Shown here piece after piece: positions 10,812 to 19,593 of a DNA stretch of 64,000 nucleotides. This DNA comes from an uncultured Rhizobiaceae group bacterium (lineage in GTDB: Bacteria > Pseudomonadota > Alphaproteobacteria > Rhizobiales > Rhizobiaceae). The stretch spans positions 25,933 through 89,932 of the forward strand of contig CANMVS010000022.1 of assembly GCA_947501445.1 (NCBI GenBank), written 5' to 3'. Position 1 is the first letter of the stretch, and each line of letters starts with the position of its first letter. The position numbers and the translations under genes were made by a program. Below the pieces are notes generated by a model, which made no database searches, was not told the DNA's origin, and saw nothing but the letters and a program-made list of their open reading frames with translations.

Positions 10812-12685
10812 TGCGACTTCCCGTGCCCAATGTTCGCAGTTTGTGAATTGATGATTATTGATTCACCAGCGGTCACATTGAGCCAGAGAAGTCGCCCGTC
10901 TTTGATTTGTATGGTTTTGGCGCTGTGTAGCCCGTTGTAAATCCCGTCCGCCAGATTGACGTCAAACTCAAGTCGATCCCTGGCCCTTGTACTGTAGAGA
11001 AAAATAATTGTATTACCGCTTGCGGCTTCATTCCTGCTGCGTTGAATGGCCATATAGGAACTCTTGTCAAACAGGTTGTTTACATTGGTGGCTGAATGGA
11101 ATTTTATGCTTCCGTCTTTAAGAAAGTAATTTTCCTTTCGCATGTGAACGAGTGATCGTGTCAGTTTGAACAGGTTTGCGGAAGCGGGGTCATCAAGGTT
11201 ATCCCAGGCCATATTGAGACGTGACCAGGCGGGATCGTTCTTGTCGTGTCGAAGCCAGTGTTTATCTGTCGCCTGGTAAGCCAGCCCGATTTCATCTCCA
11301 TAGAGCAGATTTGGAACACCGGGTGCCACAAACAGAAGTTTCAAAGCAGCTTCATAGCCACCAGGGCTGGCGTTGTTCATGGACAACATTCTGGGAATGT
11401 CATGATTGTTTATGAAATTGACCAGCCTGTTGCTGCGAGATTTGAGCGTGTTATGCGGCGAGTTGGAATCCAGAATGTGGCCAATGACATAGGGCGTGCC
11501 CAGATTATCCATTCTCCCGGTGAAATATTCGCGCACGGCTGTTGCAAAGGAGAAATTGAACATGGTGGTATAGGACATTCCATCCAACCATTGTGTTGAT
11601 GGTGGAGTCTCGCCTGGAGCCAGCCCGTTTTCGAATATGCCACCATTGAAATATTCGCCAATCAGAATGATTCCGGGATATTCGTTTTCCAGCTGCTCCT
11701 CCAGATCAGCCAGGTATTCCGGATAGATGGTTTTGACCGCATCGAAGCGGAACCCATCAATCCCAAAGGACATCCATTTTCGTAACGCTTCAATCAGGTA
11801 GGCCTTCACTTGCGGATTTCTTTGATCCAGATCCGCCAGGTTTCCATTAATGTAACCACTGTAGATGGTCGCGGGATTGTCCCACTCAACCCAACCTTCG
11901 GGTCGATGGAACCAGCCTTCTCCGGTAAAGGTTTCGCGACAGGACTTGCCGTTTTCGAGGCTGCAGGGTCTGCTGACAAATTGTCCGTCTTTGAACAGAA
12001 CACCCATTTCAAGATAGTTGGTATCATCAAGAACAGTTGTCTCAATGGGCGCCGGACTGGTGTGATTGAGGGCAACATCAAGTACAATTTTGAGTGGCGG
12101 GTCATAGGTTCGGGCTTTTTGCATGAGCCCTTTCAGCAGGACCCCATGTGTCAGCACGTCGTCCAGGGTTTCACCGGGCTTGGGCGGATTGACGAAATGT
12201 TCTTCCAGGCGCATGAAGTCCTTGGTCCAGTAGCCGTGGTAGGCCGTTCCTCCGTGGCCATAGTGAAAGCCATTTACATTTTCGAAAATGGGCGACAGAA
12301 GAATCACCGTTACACCGAGCTCATGCAGATAGTCCATTTTTTCGATAACGCCCTCGAGGTCGCCCCCCCAATAGGCATTTATGCTGACGCCCGCTTTATC
12401 GCTCGATGTGTTTTTGTAGTGCATTTTGTACAGCCAGTATTTGTTGCTGCGGTCGTAGGCTGTATCACTTGGAAAGGCGAATCGCGGGACATCATTGTCC
12501 TTGTTGCCGCTCCAGAAGCGATCAATAACAATGGAATAAATTATGTCATTGCCCAATCCACTGGAGGCCCGGGATGGATCGGTACAGGTGACCGCTATAC
12601 ACACAACATAAAAATACAGACCGCCGCGGCTGAAGACCTTCAGGATGTTCGACCAATGTTGCGCGGTAAAAAATGTCCGGATCAT
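10808..12685 (-). CDS. Secreted GH13 alpha-amylase family enzyme
   Basis: 625 aa glycoside hydrolase family 13. A hydrophobic signal segment covers about residues 20-34 (GGLYFYVVCIAVTC), after which the (beta/alpha)8 barrel begins (IIYSIVIDRFWSG). Conserved regions are VILLSPIF, LDVALNHT (Asp203, His208), GFRFDAVK with nucleophile Asp315, GEYF with acid/base Glu344, and FINNHDIPR with His428-Asp429. The C-terminal beta domain is present. It should cut alpha-1,4-glucans in the periplasm or outside the cell. It overlaps lamB and the upstream membrane-protein gene by 4 bp each, showing tight coupling. The exact substrate (starch, maltodextrin, cyclodextrin) cannot be read from the sequence. Confidence 0.9.
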   Translation of the reverse strand: MIRTFFTAQHWSNILKVFSRGGLYFYVVCIAVTCTDPSRASSGLGNDIIYSIVIDRFWSGNKDNDVPRFAFPSDTAYDRSNKYWLYKMHYKNTSSDKAGVSINAYWGGDLEGVIEKMDYLHELGVTVILLSPIFENVNGFHYGHGGTAYHGYWTKDFMRLEEHFVNPPKPGETLDDVLTHGVLLKGLMQKARTYDPPLKIVLDVALNHTSPAPIETTVLDDTNYLEMGVLFKDGQFVSRPCSLENGKSCRETFTGEGWFHRPEGWVEWDNPATIYSGYINGNLADLDQRNPQVKAYLIEALRKWMSFGIDGFRFDAVKTIYPEYLADLEEQLENEYPGIILIGEYFNGGIFENGLAPGETPPSTQWLDGMSYTTMFNFSFATAVREYFTGRMDNLGTPYVIGHILDSNSPHNTLKSRSNRLVNFINNHDIPRMLSMNNASPGGYEAALKLLFVAPGVPNLLYGDEIGLAYQATDKHWLRHDKNDPAWSRLNMAWDNLDDPASANLFKLTRSLVHMRKENYFLKDGSIKFHSATNVNNLFDKSSYMAIQRSRNEAASGNTIIFLYSTRARDRLEFDVNLADGIYNGLHSAKTIQIKDGRLLWLNVTAGESIIINSQTANIGHGKSQ

Positions 12686-14127
12686 TTTTCTTCCAACTGT
12701 GGTTGCAGTGACAAATAGAGTTGATTGGCGCCGTCATGGTAGTTCGGGGACACAGTAAGGAATTCATAGTCCGGGTAGGCAGGCAGCGATGGTGCGTTGC
12801 CCTGTGCACCCGTTTGAACCGTTAAATTGATAAGCGGCGTTTGAACCTTGCTGAATATCAAATCCCCCCAGGCCTGACCGTAGTAGAAGGTCAGTCCCCA
12901 GGAGCACAGGCCGCCCATGACAATGCCGGCAAAAAGAAATCTGAACCGGCGATAGGCCGGGGTCAGCTTTTCCAACGCCGACCCGAACAGGTCCGGGTCG
13001 AGATAGGGGCTGTATTCTCGTACATTGGCCGACTGTTTCCAGTTTCTGGTCGCTATAACGTGGTCAAATATCGGTTGGTTCTTTTTTCCCAACTGATGCA
13101 GCTTCCAGGCGAAGACTTCTGTCAATGTGCTGCAAATGGATGCGCCGTACATGCCACCCATGGTGAAGGCAAAAATGAGCCCGAAATTGAAATAGAACAA
13201 AGGGTACAGATTTATTGTCTGGCCATATTGGAAGTGGACCAGCAGATTTCCGGCGATAAACGCAAGTGGTGTACCAAAAACGACAAGAAAGAATTTTCGG
13301 ATGATCTCGAACGGATCAGACTTGTAGGAGCGTCCGCCAACCTCATTGAAGAATTTTGCCCAGTATTGCGGTCGCCATAACCAGCGCTTCCAGCCATATT
13401 GATTTATGTAAATGGGTGTTGCGTAATCGGCAAGTTCGCCATAATCGACCAGGAAAGACTGACCCAGGTCGTTATTCTGAGGCGATGGTTTGCAGGCAGG
13501 GTTTTTTCTGACAAAGAACCTGGGGCTTTTGTCCTTCGGTACGAAAAACCGACGCAGCACCACCTCCAGATACACATCATTTGTTGCTTTGTGCATTTTG
13601 GTAAATTTGATAAAATTGGTGATCCTGGCGTGCGGTGATTCACGCACCGCAATGTTTCCGCGTTGATTCAGGAAGATGCTGAATTCAAGCGGGACATTGT
13701 CAAAAACAAGATTGACGCCCAGCGCCTGGTTCCACTCCGGGAAAATTCTCTTGAACCGCTCCCGACTGAGGTACAGAGGCAGGACTTCGTGGATAACCAT
13801 GTTGGTCAATGTGAAACCAATCAGCCGATACACGTCCAGAATTGCATCCAGCCCGATTATTGGTATCCCCATCCCGATGTAAAACATCGTGTGTGCCAGG
13901 AATTTTTCGAAGAAAACCCGCAGACGATGAAACGCCGGTATTGTGTGGCCTGCACCACCATACTCAAACCAGTTGGCCGCCGTATTGAAATATCGAACCG
14001 AGTAGAGCGGCAGGATAACCAATGCCCATTTGCTGAAAACAAAAAGTGGCCATTGCTCCTTATCGGGAACACCGAACGTAAAAGTGCGATAACTTGACGG
14101 ATCAAATATTCCCAGCAGGAAATCCAT
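12682..14127 (-). CDS. Unrecognised polytopic membrane protein of the alpha-glucan operon
   Basis: 481 aa, family not recognised. Two hydrophobic segments near residues 27-48 and 75-120 are followed by a long soluble stretch (about 120-265) rich in Arg, Lys and aromatics (FVPKDKSPRFFVRKNPACK). Three or four further segments follow: FFLVVFGTPLAFIAGNLLV, PLFYFNFGLIFAFTMGGMYG and FLFAGIVMGGLCSWGLTFYYG. A C-terminal hydrophilic tail comes last. No ABC, PTS, MFS or GT2 motif is visible. It overlaps the amylase by 4 bp and follows the GT5 gene by 115 bp, so a role in moving, sensing or anchoring an alpha-glucan is inferred from context only. Confidence 0.8.
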   Translation of the reverse strand: MDFLLGIFDPSSYRTFTFGVPDKEQWPLFVFSKWALVILPLYSVRYFNTAANWFEYGGAGHTIPAFHRLRVFFEKFLAHTMFYIGMGIPIIGLDAILDVYRLIGFTLTNMVIHEVLPLYLSRERFKRIFPEWNQALGVNLVFDNVPLEFSIFLNQRGNIAVRESPHARITNFIKFTKMHKATNDVYLEVVLRRFFVPKDKSPRFFVRKNPACKPSPQNNDLGQSFLVDYGELADYATPIYINQYGWKRWLWRPQYWAKFFNEVGGRSYKSDPFEIIRKFFLVVFGTPLAFIAGNLLVHFQYGQTINLYPLFYFNFGLIFAFTMGGMYGASICSTLTEVFAWKLHQLGKKNQPIFDHVIATRNWKQSANVREYSPYLDPDLFGSALEKLTPAYRRFRFLFAGIVMGGLCSWGLTFYYGQAWGDLIFSKVQTPLINLTVQTGAQGNAPSLPAYPDYEFLTVSPNYHDGANQLYLSLQPQLEEK

Positions 14128-14242
14128 TATCGGGCGCTCGTGATCAGGGCCATCATATGGATTGGCAAAAGATGGAAACTGAACACAGGGCTGACATAGA
14201 TGCGGTGATTTGAGCGAAGCGGTTTGTTCTCAGTCATTGAAA

Positions 14243-16285
14243 TTAAATGTGTCTGTTTCCGGTTTCGGACTTCCACTTGCGTGAGATATTCTCAAAACAC
14301 CACCAATGCCCCTGTTGGAGCGGCGGTTTACGATTGCGAACATCCGGTTTGTGTTTGACCTCGCGTGAATGCGTGCCGAACCATGAATTTCGCTGCCGAT
14401 TGTGTTGTGTGAATGAACCCGCCTGCATCGCGTTGCCCTTGGGTTCGCGATCAGATTGTTTTGCTGTGCTCAGGCTGCTGCTCAACAGAATCTTGTTGCG
14501 AATTTCTTTTGAGAAACATTTCGTATCCGTCAATTTCTGAATGCGCTTCATGGTGGCGCTCTCAATTTTCAATCGCTTGTTATTATTGCCGAATTCTTTT
14601 CTGGCGGCACGAATACCCTTTTCGATGCTGGCCGCGTTATGTTCAAACACATCCTTGCGGTAGCCATCATTGGTCGTAAATATGAGGTCGTAAAGACCGC
14701 GCCAGCCTGCCGCATTCATGTAGCCCGGCTTGTCGATGTCAGGACGAATGTCGATGAAAAATGCAGTTTCTTCATTGAATATGTCGACTTGACCACCGTT
14801 GGCACCGGTGATTATGAAGCCACCCTGCATACCCACCCACACGGGCGCATATCCAAAGGGCTCAAAATAGGACGCCATCAATGCGCCATCGACACCGGCT
14901 GTCACCAGTAATTCGATGTGCGGATCAAAGGCGCCTGTTGCGATGTTTTTGGGGAAACGACCGATCAGACTTTCGAGTTTTTTAACGTCGTCCGGATTGC
15001 TACCGCTGTGGATGTCGCAAAAAAATGCGATCTGCAAATCCTCAAAACCATCTTTCAGCAGTGTTTCCAAGGCGTGTAACACAGCGGTGACCTGTTTTTG
15101 CTGTGTAAACCTGTGCGACCAGAGAAGAAGGAACGCTTCTGGATTGACTTCAAGTTCAAAATGGCTCTGGACCATCTCCTTGAGAAGGGGCTTTTTATGA
15201 ATAATGTCCTGTACATTTTTAATCAGCAGGTCCTGTGGTGCCGTAACCGGATTGTTTATGCCGGCTAATTTTCCGGCTTTCCACAATGGTTCAAAAATAT
15301 GATGCAGGCCTGCACCCAATTCGGCGGTGGTTAATTCGGTCGCATGGTTTTGAGAAACAGCGATTGCCTTGCCGTTTAGAAAATCGCTACGGAGCGTATT
15401 GAGACTGCCGCCGAGAAAATTCATCTGGCCATGAACCTTATACAGTTCTTCACTGTAGTGGCTGTCGGGCCAGCCCAGTATGTCTATGATCTCGGAAGTC
15501 GGACAAATCCCCTGATAAAGTGCGTTGTGCAGATGCTGCACGTAATGAATATCCTGCGCCAATCGGTCATTGGATGGAAGGAGCAACTCCCCGCCGATTG
15601 TTGCAAAATGCCAATCATGAACCCAAACGACGTCGTAACTGATGCCACCTTCGGCCATGAGCGCGACGATGGCTTTGGACATGGCACTTTGGGTAATGGC
15701 ATTCAACATATCGGGATTGTTGATATAGCGTCGCAGCAAAGGGTGGATGCGTGCCATTTCCGGCGTGTTTGCAATGGTGATATGCTCAAATGTCCAGACA
15801 GTATGCTGGTAGCTGTTCTGATTGATGAGTGCGCTGTAGAAACGATTAAGGTGATTGAGTTCCGAACGCGACCGTGAACGATCGGTTTCGAGCAGGGATT
15901 TGTAGATGGCCAGTGGTTCCATCAGTTCCCGGTTGTAAAAGAGCCATGCAAGGGAGTTATTTTCCTGCCGGTGACAATATAATTCAAAGTCAAATTGATA
16001 TTGCTCCGCGGTCACCGGATCGAATAACGTTACAGGAATAACGGCCAGTGCAGGCCCCAGGCCGTCGCCAATGTGCTCTCTGATTTTTTCTGTTAGTGGA
16101 CACGCCCATTCAATATGCGGGAACAAAGTGCTGGTTTGTGTCACGAAGTCACCCAATCCCCCGTGGGCACCGAGGCAGGAGTGCTGAATGACCGGGCTTA
16201 TGACATGCCTGGATGTGTCCGTGTGTTGGTCATGGGCGGCACGATGTAACATTACATAGTTTTTGAACCTGGAATAATCAGCCAT
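14243..16285 (-). CDS. Glycogen/starch synthase-like glycosyltransferase (GT5)
   Basis: 680 aa from ATG 16285 (MADYSRFKNYVML), preceded by GAAAGGG; a 12-residue longer frame exists but lacks this spacing. The N-terminal half resembles the starch-synthase catalytic domain: GAHGGLGDF (residues 39-47) is in the place of KxGGL, and VWVHDWHFA matches the HDWH block. The C-terminal Rossmann half has LLWSHRFTQQKQV and MASYFEPFGYAPVWVGMQGG, the E-P-F-G donor-site motif. The Lys of KxGGL, which contacts ADP-glucose in known synthases, is Ala here, so donor specificity or activity is uncertain. Residues 586-680 are a basic, low-complexity tail without family similarity that I can see. It is the first gene of the operon and has a long AT-rich upstream region. 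Confidence 0.8.
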   Translation of the reverse strand: MADYSRFKNYVMLHRAAHDQHTDTSRHVISPVIQHSCLGAHGGLGDFVTQTSTLFPHIEWACPLTEKIREHIGDGLGPALAVIPVTLFDPVTAEQYQFDFELYCHRQENNSLAWLFYNRELMEPLAIYKSLLETDRSRSRSELNHLNRFYSALINQNSYQHTVWTFEHITIANTPEMARIHPLLRRYINNPDMLNAITQSAMSKAIVALMAEGGISYDVVWVHDWHFATIGGELLLPSNDRLAQDIHYVQHLHNALYQGICPTSEIIDILGWPDSHYSEELYKVHGQMNFLGGSLNTLRSDFLNGKAIAVSQNHATELTTAELGAGLHHIFEPLWKAGKLAGINNPVTAPQDLLIKNVQDIIHKKPLLKEMVQSHFELEVNPEAFLLLWSHRFTQQKQVTAVLHALETLLKDGFEDLQIAFFCDIHSGSNPDDVKKLESLIGRFPKNIATGAFDPHIELLVTAGVDGALMASYFEPFGYAPVWVGMQGGFIITGANGGQVDIFNEETAFFIDIRPDIDKPGYMNAAGWRGLYDLIFTTNDGYRKDVFEHNAASIEKGIRAARKEFGNNNKRLKIESATMKRIQKLTDTKCFSKEIRNKILLSSSLSTAKQSDREPKGNAMQAGSFTQHNRQRNSWFGTHSREVKHKPDVRNRKPPLQQGHWWCFENISRKWKSETGNRHI

Positions 16286-16970
16286 TACATAACCCTTTCG
16301 CGGAGCGGAGCGAATTGGCAAAATTTGAATTGGGAAGCGCTGTTGCTCACGCAGTGAAATGGCGCAAGTTTCATATTTCTATGCCAAATACGCTTTGCGG
16401 CCGACGGAAGCCCATCCTTCACAAAATATGTAATTTCGGTTAAAAAAATTGAAATAATATTTGCGTAACCGTCTAAAGTATAACATATAAATATCTGTCG
16501 CGTATTAAATGCCTCCGCAAATTCATGTAATTTCATAGTAAATCTCTTTGATTTTTAGTATAATGCGAATGGATCGATTTATACATATTTGAAAATCGGA
16601 GTCCACCAAATTTTTCTGCCAAAAAGAGGGCGTTTTCGGAAACTACAATTAAAAGGTCTCGAGTAACCAGCTGATAGAAATTATCGCAGCGTCGCCTACG
16701 GCCTGGCAGTGCGTTGCTGAAATAGCCGGTAATGATATATGTCAACAAAAATTGGCGATAATGCACCTGAGCGGGCCTTGATGCGGCACCTTGTCAATCG
16801 CCCCTGCCACGCAGCTACGAACTGCTCGTTTCCGACAAACCGTGAGCTGAGCAATTATGTTTATATACCTGCTTGTTTACAGGTCATTGACGCTGCTCGG
16901 TGTTGCGTCCGGTCTGGAGCGCAAGTGCTTTCAGTCAAACATGATGTGAGGGGGTATTTTCCAGCACTTA
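16286..16970. other. AT-rich gene-free region upstream of the alpha-glucan operon
   Basis: No convincing gene is present. The part from about 16430 to 16620 is markedly AT-rich compared with its surroundings and probably holds the promoter of the minus-strand operon starting at 16285. Short frames here have no recognisable product. No regulator gene (LacI, MalT or similar) is adjacent. Confidence 0.5.
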
Positions 16971-17068
16971 GACCGTCTCACGTTTTGTCAGAAACGGGAC
17001 AACGGTGTCGATCTTTGATTTCGTTGATGCATTCAAGTTTTGCCCATTCCGTCAAAACCTGAATTGCT
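16971..17068 (+). repeat. RIME-like dispersed element, copy 1
   Basis: About 98 bp. It begins GACCGTCTCACGTTTTGTCA, then contains GAAACGGGACAACGGTGTCG and TTGATGCATTCAAG, and ends CCGTCAAAACCTGAATTGCT. The first half folds CCGT..C/GAAACGG; the second half pairs around CAAAACCT. It lies in the gap between the alpha-glucan operon and the TraB/GumN gene. The length and two-hairpin layout resemble RIME1-type rhizobial mosaic elements (assignment inferred). Confidence 0.85.
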
Positions 17069-17120
17069 TTGGCGTCGCCATTGCAGTGTTTTGACGCTGG
17101 TAATTGTGACGTGTTACGAC

Positions 17121-18197
17121 CTATTGCGGCGCTGTGAGGGTGTATCCCATCTCTTGCAACAGTTGAACCAGACCTTCTTTGCCCGGCAGGTGCAGTGCAC
17201 CGACCGCGACGAAAACATTACCGTCACTCAAAATCGGTTGGAGGCGCTCAGCCATTGTGTGATTGCGGTTGAGAATAACATCTTGCTCAAATTGCGCGTA
17301 GGCATCCAGATCTGCATCGCTTGTGCCGCCGGTGGCCTCCTGAATCAACGGCATGATCATGCCAATCTGACCAGCCAGATAAAGTTCAGTCATGGTTGTC
17401 ATCACATCATCAAGCGTATCTCCAAGCGCTGCGGTTTCGCTCAGCAGCTGAACCTGCATTTCATCCGGAAGACCGGTCAGGATGGATATCTGTTCGGCAA
17501 GCGTCTCAAGACCCTTGAGCGACTTGCCGCTTGAGAGCGCTTCGTCAGCGAGTTGCTTGTCCAGAAAGACCAGGCCACTGTTGCGTCGCTCGAGTTCGCA
17601 ATTGGGTGTGGCGATGATACTGAAAATCATCCATGGTTTCATGCGCAATACCAGTTCGATGGGTACACCACGTTGTTGCAAAGCCGCTTCGACACGCTGG
17701 TAGTCGTCCGGATCCAGGAGGGTCTTGATCGTTGAGCCATCCGTCAGCATGGTGAGATCGGGATCGGCCATGAGAGCCGCCTGCGCCTTTTCCAGATTGG
17801 CGATTTCTGCCGATTCAACGACGATGGTATCGGCCGCATCAAAGCTGCTGCGTGCCTGTGCATTCATGGCGACGACTCGCGGATCGGAAACATGCATTGT
17901 GCCATAAAGCCAGGAGGGCACAGTGCCATCTTTTTCTATGCGCCACAGCAGGCTGTTGCCATTGGGGGTCGCCTCGGCGACTTTGCGGATATCAGCCAGT
18001 GCCTGCGGATCATTGCGTTCCATGTCAATCAGCAGGTTTTCTCCACTGCAGGCCGTGTCTTGCGCCCGTGCCTGTTCTGTCGCCAGCATCAAAATGATGA
18101 GGAAACAGACTGCAAACACGATATGCACCACACTGGCCGATATTGTGACCGTAGAGAGTTGCGCCGTGAAAGGCTGAAATTTCAATTTGGAATGCAT
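17121..18197 (-). CDS. TraB/GumN family protein
   Basis: 358 aa. An N-terminal signal or anchor segment lies at about residues 20-45 (VVHIVFAVCFLIILMLATEQARA). The TraB/PrgY/GumN domain (PF01963) is shown by SWLYGTMHVSDPRV near its start and VFVAVGALHLPGKEGLVQLL near the C-terminus, the two His-containing motifs of the family. These proteins are putative metal-dependent peptidase-fold proteins of uncertain substrate, here likely periplasmic. It lies alone between a repeat copy and xerC. Confidence 0.85.
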   Translation of the reverse strand: MHSKLKFQPFTAQLSTVTISASVVHIVFAVCFLIILMLATEQARAQDTACSGENLLIDMERNDPQALADIRKVAEATPNGNSLLWRIEKDGTVPSWLYGTMHVSDPRVVAMNAQARSSFDAADTIVVESAEIANLEKAQAALMADPDLTMLTDGSTIKTLLDPDDYQRVEAALQQRGVPIELVLRMKPWMIFSIIATPNCELERRNSGLVFLDKQLADEALSSGKSLKGLETLAEQISILTGLPDEMQVQLLSETAALGDTLDDVMTTMTELYLAGQIGMIMPLIQEATGGTSDADLDAYAQFEQDVILNRNHTMAERLQPILSDGNVFVAVGALHLPGKEGLVQLLQEMGYTLTAPQ

Positions 18198-18318
18198 TGC
18201 TGTGACACGGCCTGATTTGCAATTGGAGATGCCGTCAAATTAACAGTGCGGACTGCGCCAAAGGGTTAATGATCGTACCCACAATGTAATTGAGCGCCAT
18301 TGCGGTTAACAAATGGTT

Positions 18319-18395
18319 CAGATCAGCAAGACCTGAACGCATCAATGAAATCAAAGTCAGACACTGTTGTCCCGTTGCGGACAAAACATGGTCTA
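18319..18395 (-). repeat. RIME-like dispersed element, copy 2 (diverged, minus strand)
   Basis: Read on the minus strand it begins CCTAGACCATGTTTTGTCCG, followed by CAACGGGACAACAGTGTCTG, GATTTCATTGATGCGTTCAG and a decayed 3' arm. It is the most diverged copy. Its TAG at the edge is the stop codon of xerC (18393-18395), so the element borders or overlaps the end of that gene. Confidence 0.75.
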
Positions 18396-19334
18396 GGCAC
18401 GCGGATGTGCATTTCGATAGGTCTCAAGCAGGCGCTTTTTATCAACACCGGTATAGACCTGTGTCGTTGAAAGGCTGGCATGACCCAGTAGTTCCTGAAT
18501 TGAGCGCAGATCACCACCAGCGGCCAGCAGATGGGTTGCAAACGAATGCCTGAGTGCATGTGGCGTGGCGGTATCTGCCAATCCGAGGGCGGAGCGCAGA
18601 TTGCGCATGTCGCGTTGGAGCACGGCTGGCTGCAAAGCGCCGCCGCGAACACCGCGAAAGAGCGGTTTTTTCGCCTCCAGGTGCCACGGGCACAGATTCT
18701 GGTAGGTCTGAATTGCCTCCAGGGCAACGGGCAGCAAAGGCACAAGTCGTGTTTTGCCGCCCTTGCCCATTATACGCAGCGCTGTCGGATTTCCATCCAG
18801 ATTACCCGGTTGCAGCGACAGCGCCTCGGAAATGCGCAGGCCGCACCCGTAGAGCAAAGCCATGACAGCGGCGTTACGGGCGGCAACCCAGGGCTCGGAA
18901 TTCAATTGTTCACTGCTTTTGGTAACTGCGATGGCCTGCGTATCTGTCAGCGGACGGGGCAGTGATTTGGGCTGTCTGGGTGCGCGCATGGCGTTAATGC
19001 CGGCAATATTGGCAAGGCCCTGCCTTTCGAGAAACTTTAAAAACGAGCGAATTCCGGCCAGGCTTCGTCCCAGCGTACGCGTTCCAACGCCGCTTTGCCG
19101 CCGGTTGGCCAGAAAGGCACGCATGTCGGATGCCCGCAGGTTGGCAATATCATCCAGCCCCGGTACACCGCCGAGGTGTTTCGTGAGGAATTGCAGAAAT
19201 TGTCTCAGATCGCGTTGATAGGCTTCGAGCGTATTGTTGGATAGCCGGCGCTCCATACTCAGATTATCCTGCCACGCCTGCACGCGCCGCATGACATCGG
19301 GCCGGGCAAAAAGGATGAATTCTTCTTCAGACAT
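18393..19334 (-). CDS. xerC: Tyrosine recombinase XerC
   Basis: 313 aa site-specific recombinase that resolves chromosome dimers at dif with XerD. The N-terminal SAM-like core-binding domain covers residues 15-110. The catalytic domain has Arg167 (GCGLRISEAL), Lys191 region (GKGGKTR), His259-x-x-Arg262 (HALRHSFATHLL), His285 (LLGHASLSTTQ) and nucleophile Tyr294. The start MSEEEFILFARPDV is 3 bp from a perfect DnaA box. The stop codon TAG is within the edge of a dispersed repeat. It is the housekeeping Xer protein, unlike the island integrase at 55249. Confidence 0.95.
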   Translation of the reverse strand: MSEEEFILFARPDVMRRVQAWQDNLSMERRLSNNTLEAYQRDLRQFLQFLTKHLGGVPGLDDIANLRASDMRAFLANRRQSGVGTRTLGRSLAGIRSFLKFLERQGLANIAGINAMRAPRQPKSLPRPLTDTQAIAVTKSSEQLNSEPWVAARNAAVMALLYGCGLRISEALSLQPGNLDGNPTALRIMGKGGKTRLVPLLPVALEAIQTYQNLCPWHLEAKKPLFRGVRGGALQPAVLQRDMRNLRSALGLADTATPHALRHSFATHLLAAGGDLRSIQELLGHASLSTTQVYTGVDKKRLLETYRNAHPRA

Positions 19335-19337
19335 GAG

Positions 19338-19346
19338 TTATCCACA
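19338..19346 (+). promoter_or_regulatory. Single perfect DnaA-box sequence upstream of xerC
   Basis: TTATCCACA matches the consensus DnaA box exactly and lies 3 bp upstream of the xerC start codon. It is a lone box without an AT-rich unwinding element or further boxes nearby, so it is at most a regulatory site and may be chance. Confidence 0.35.
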
Positions 19347-19593
19347 GTGGAATATGAACCGGCATCATACATTATTCGCACAGGATGACCCGGTTCCCGG
19401 TTGCTGGCATCACGTAAAGGCGTTAGTGGACCTGCAGTTGATTGTTGGTAGCATTGTCCAGCGTGACAGTTATATTATCGTTAACGTTGTTTGTATGAGC
19501 GAATGTGGGTTTTGTCATTGTGAGCACACAATTTACTGCGATAAGACCCTTACGCACATATGGGGATGATTCAGGGACCAGAGGCGCTACCAA

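Noticed and set aside
12570..12630. Lipoprotein signal in the amylase (AVTC)
   Set aside because: The residue before Cys is Thr, which does not fit the lipobox; a normal signal peptide is more likely.
11810..12718. 302-codon plus-strand frame opposite the amylase gene
   Set aside because: The minus strand encodes an intact GH13 enzyme with all catalytic residues; the plus frame has no recognisable motif.
19335..19593. Chromosomal replication origin near the DnaA box
   Set aside because: Only one box is present, with no AT-rich unwinding region or box cluster.
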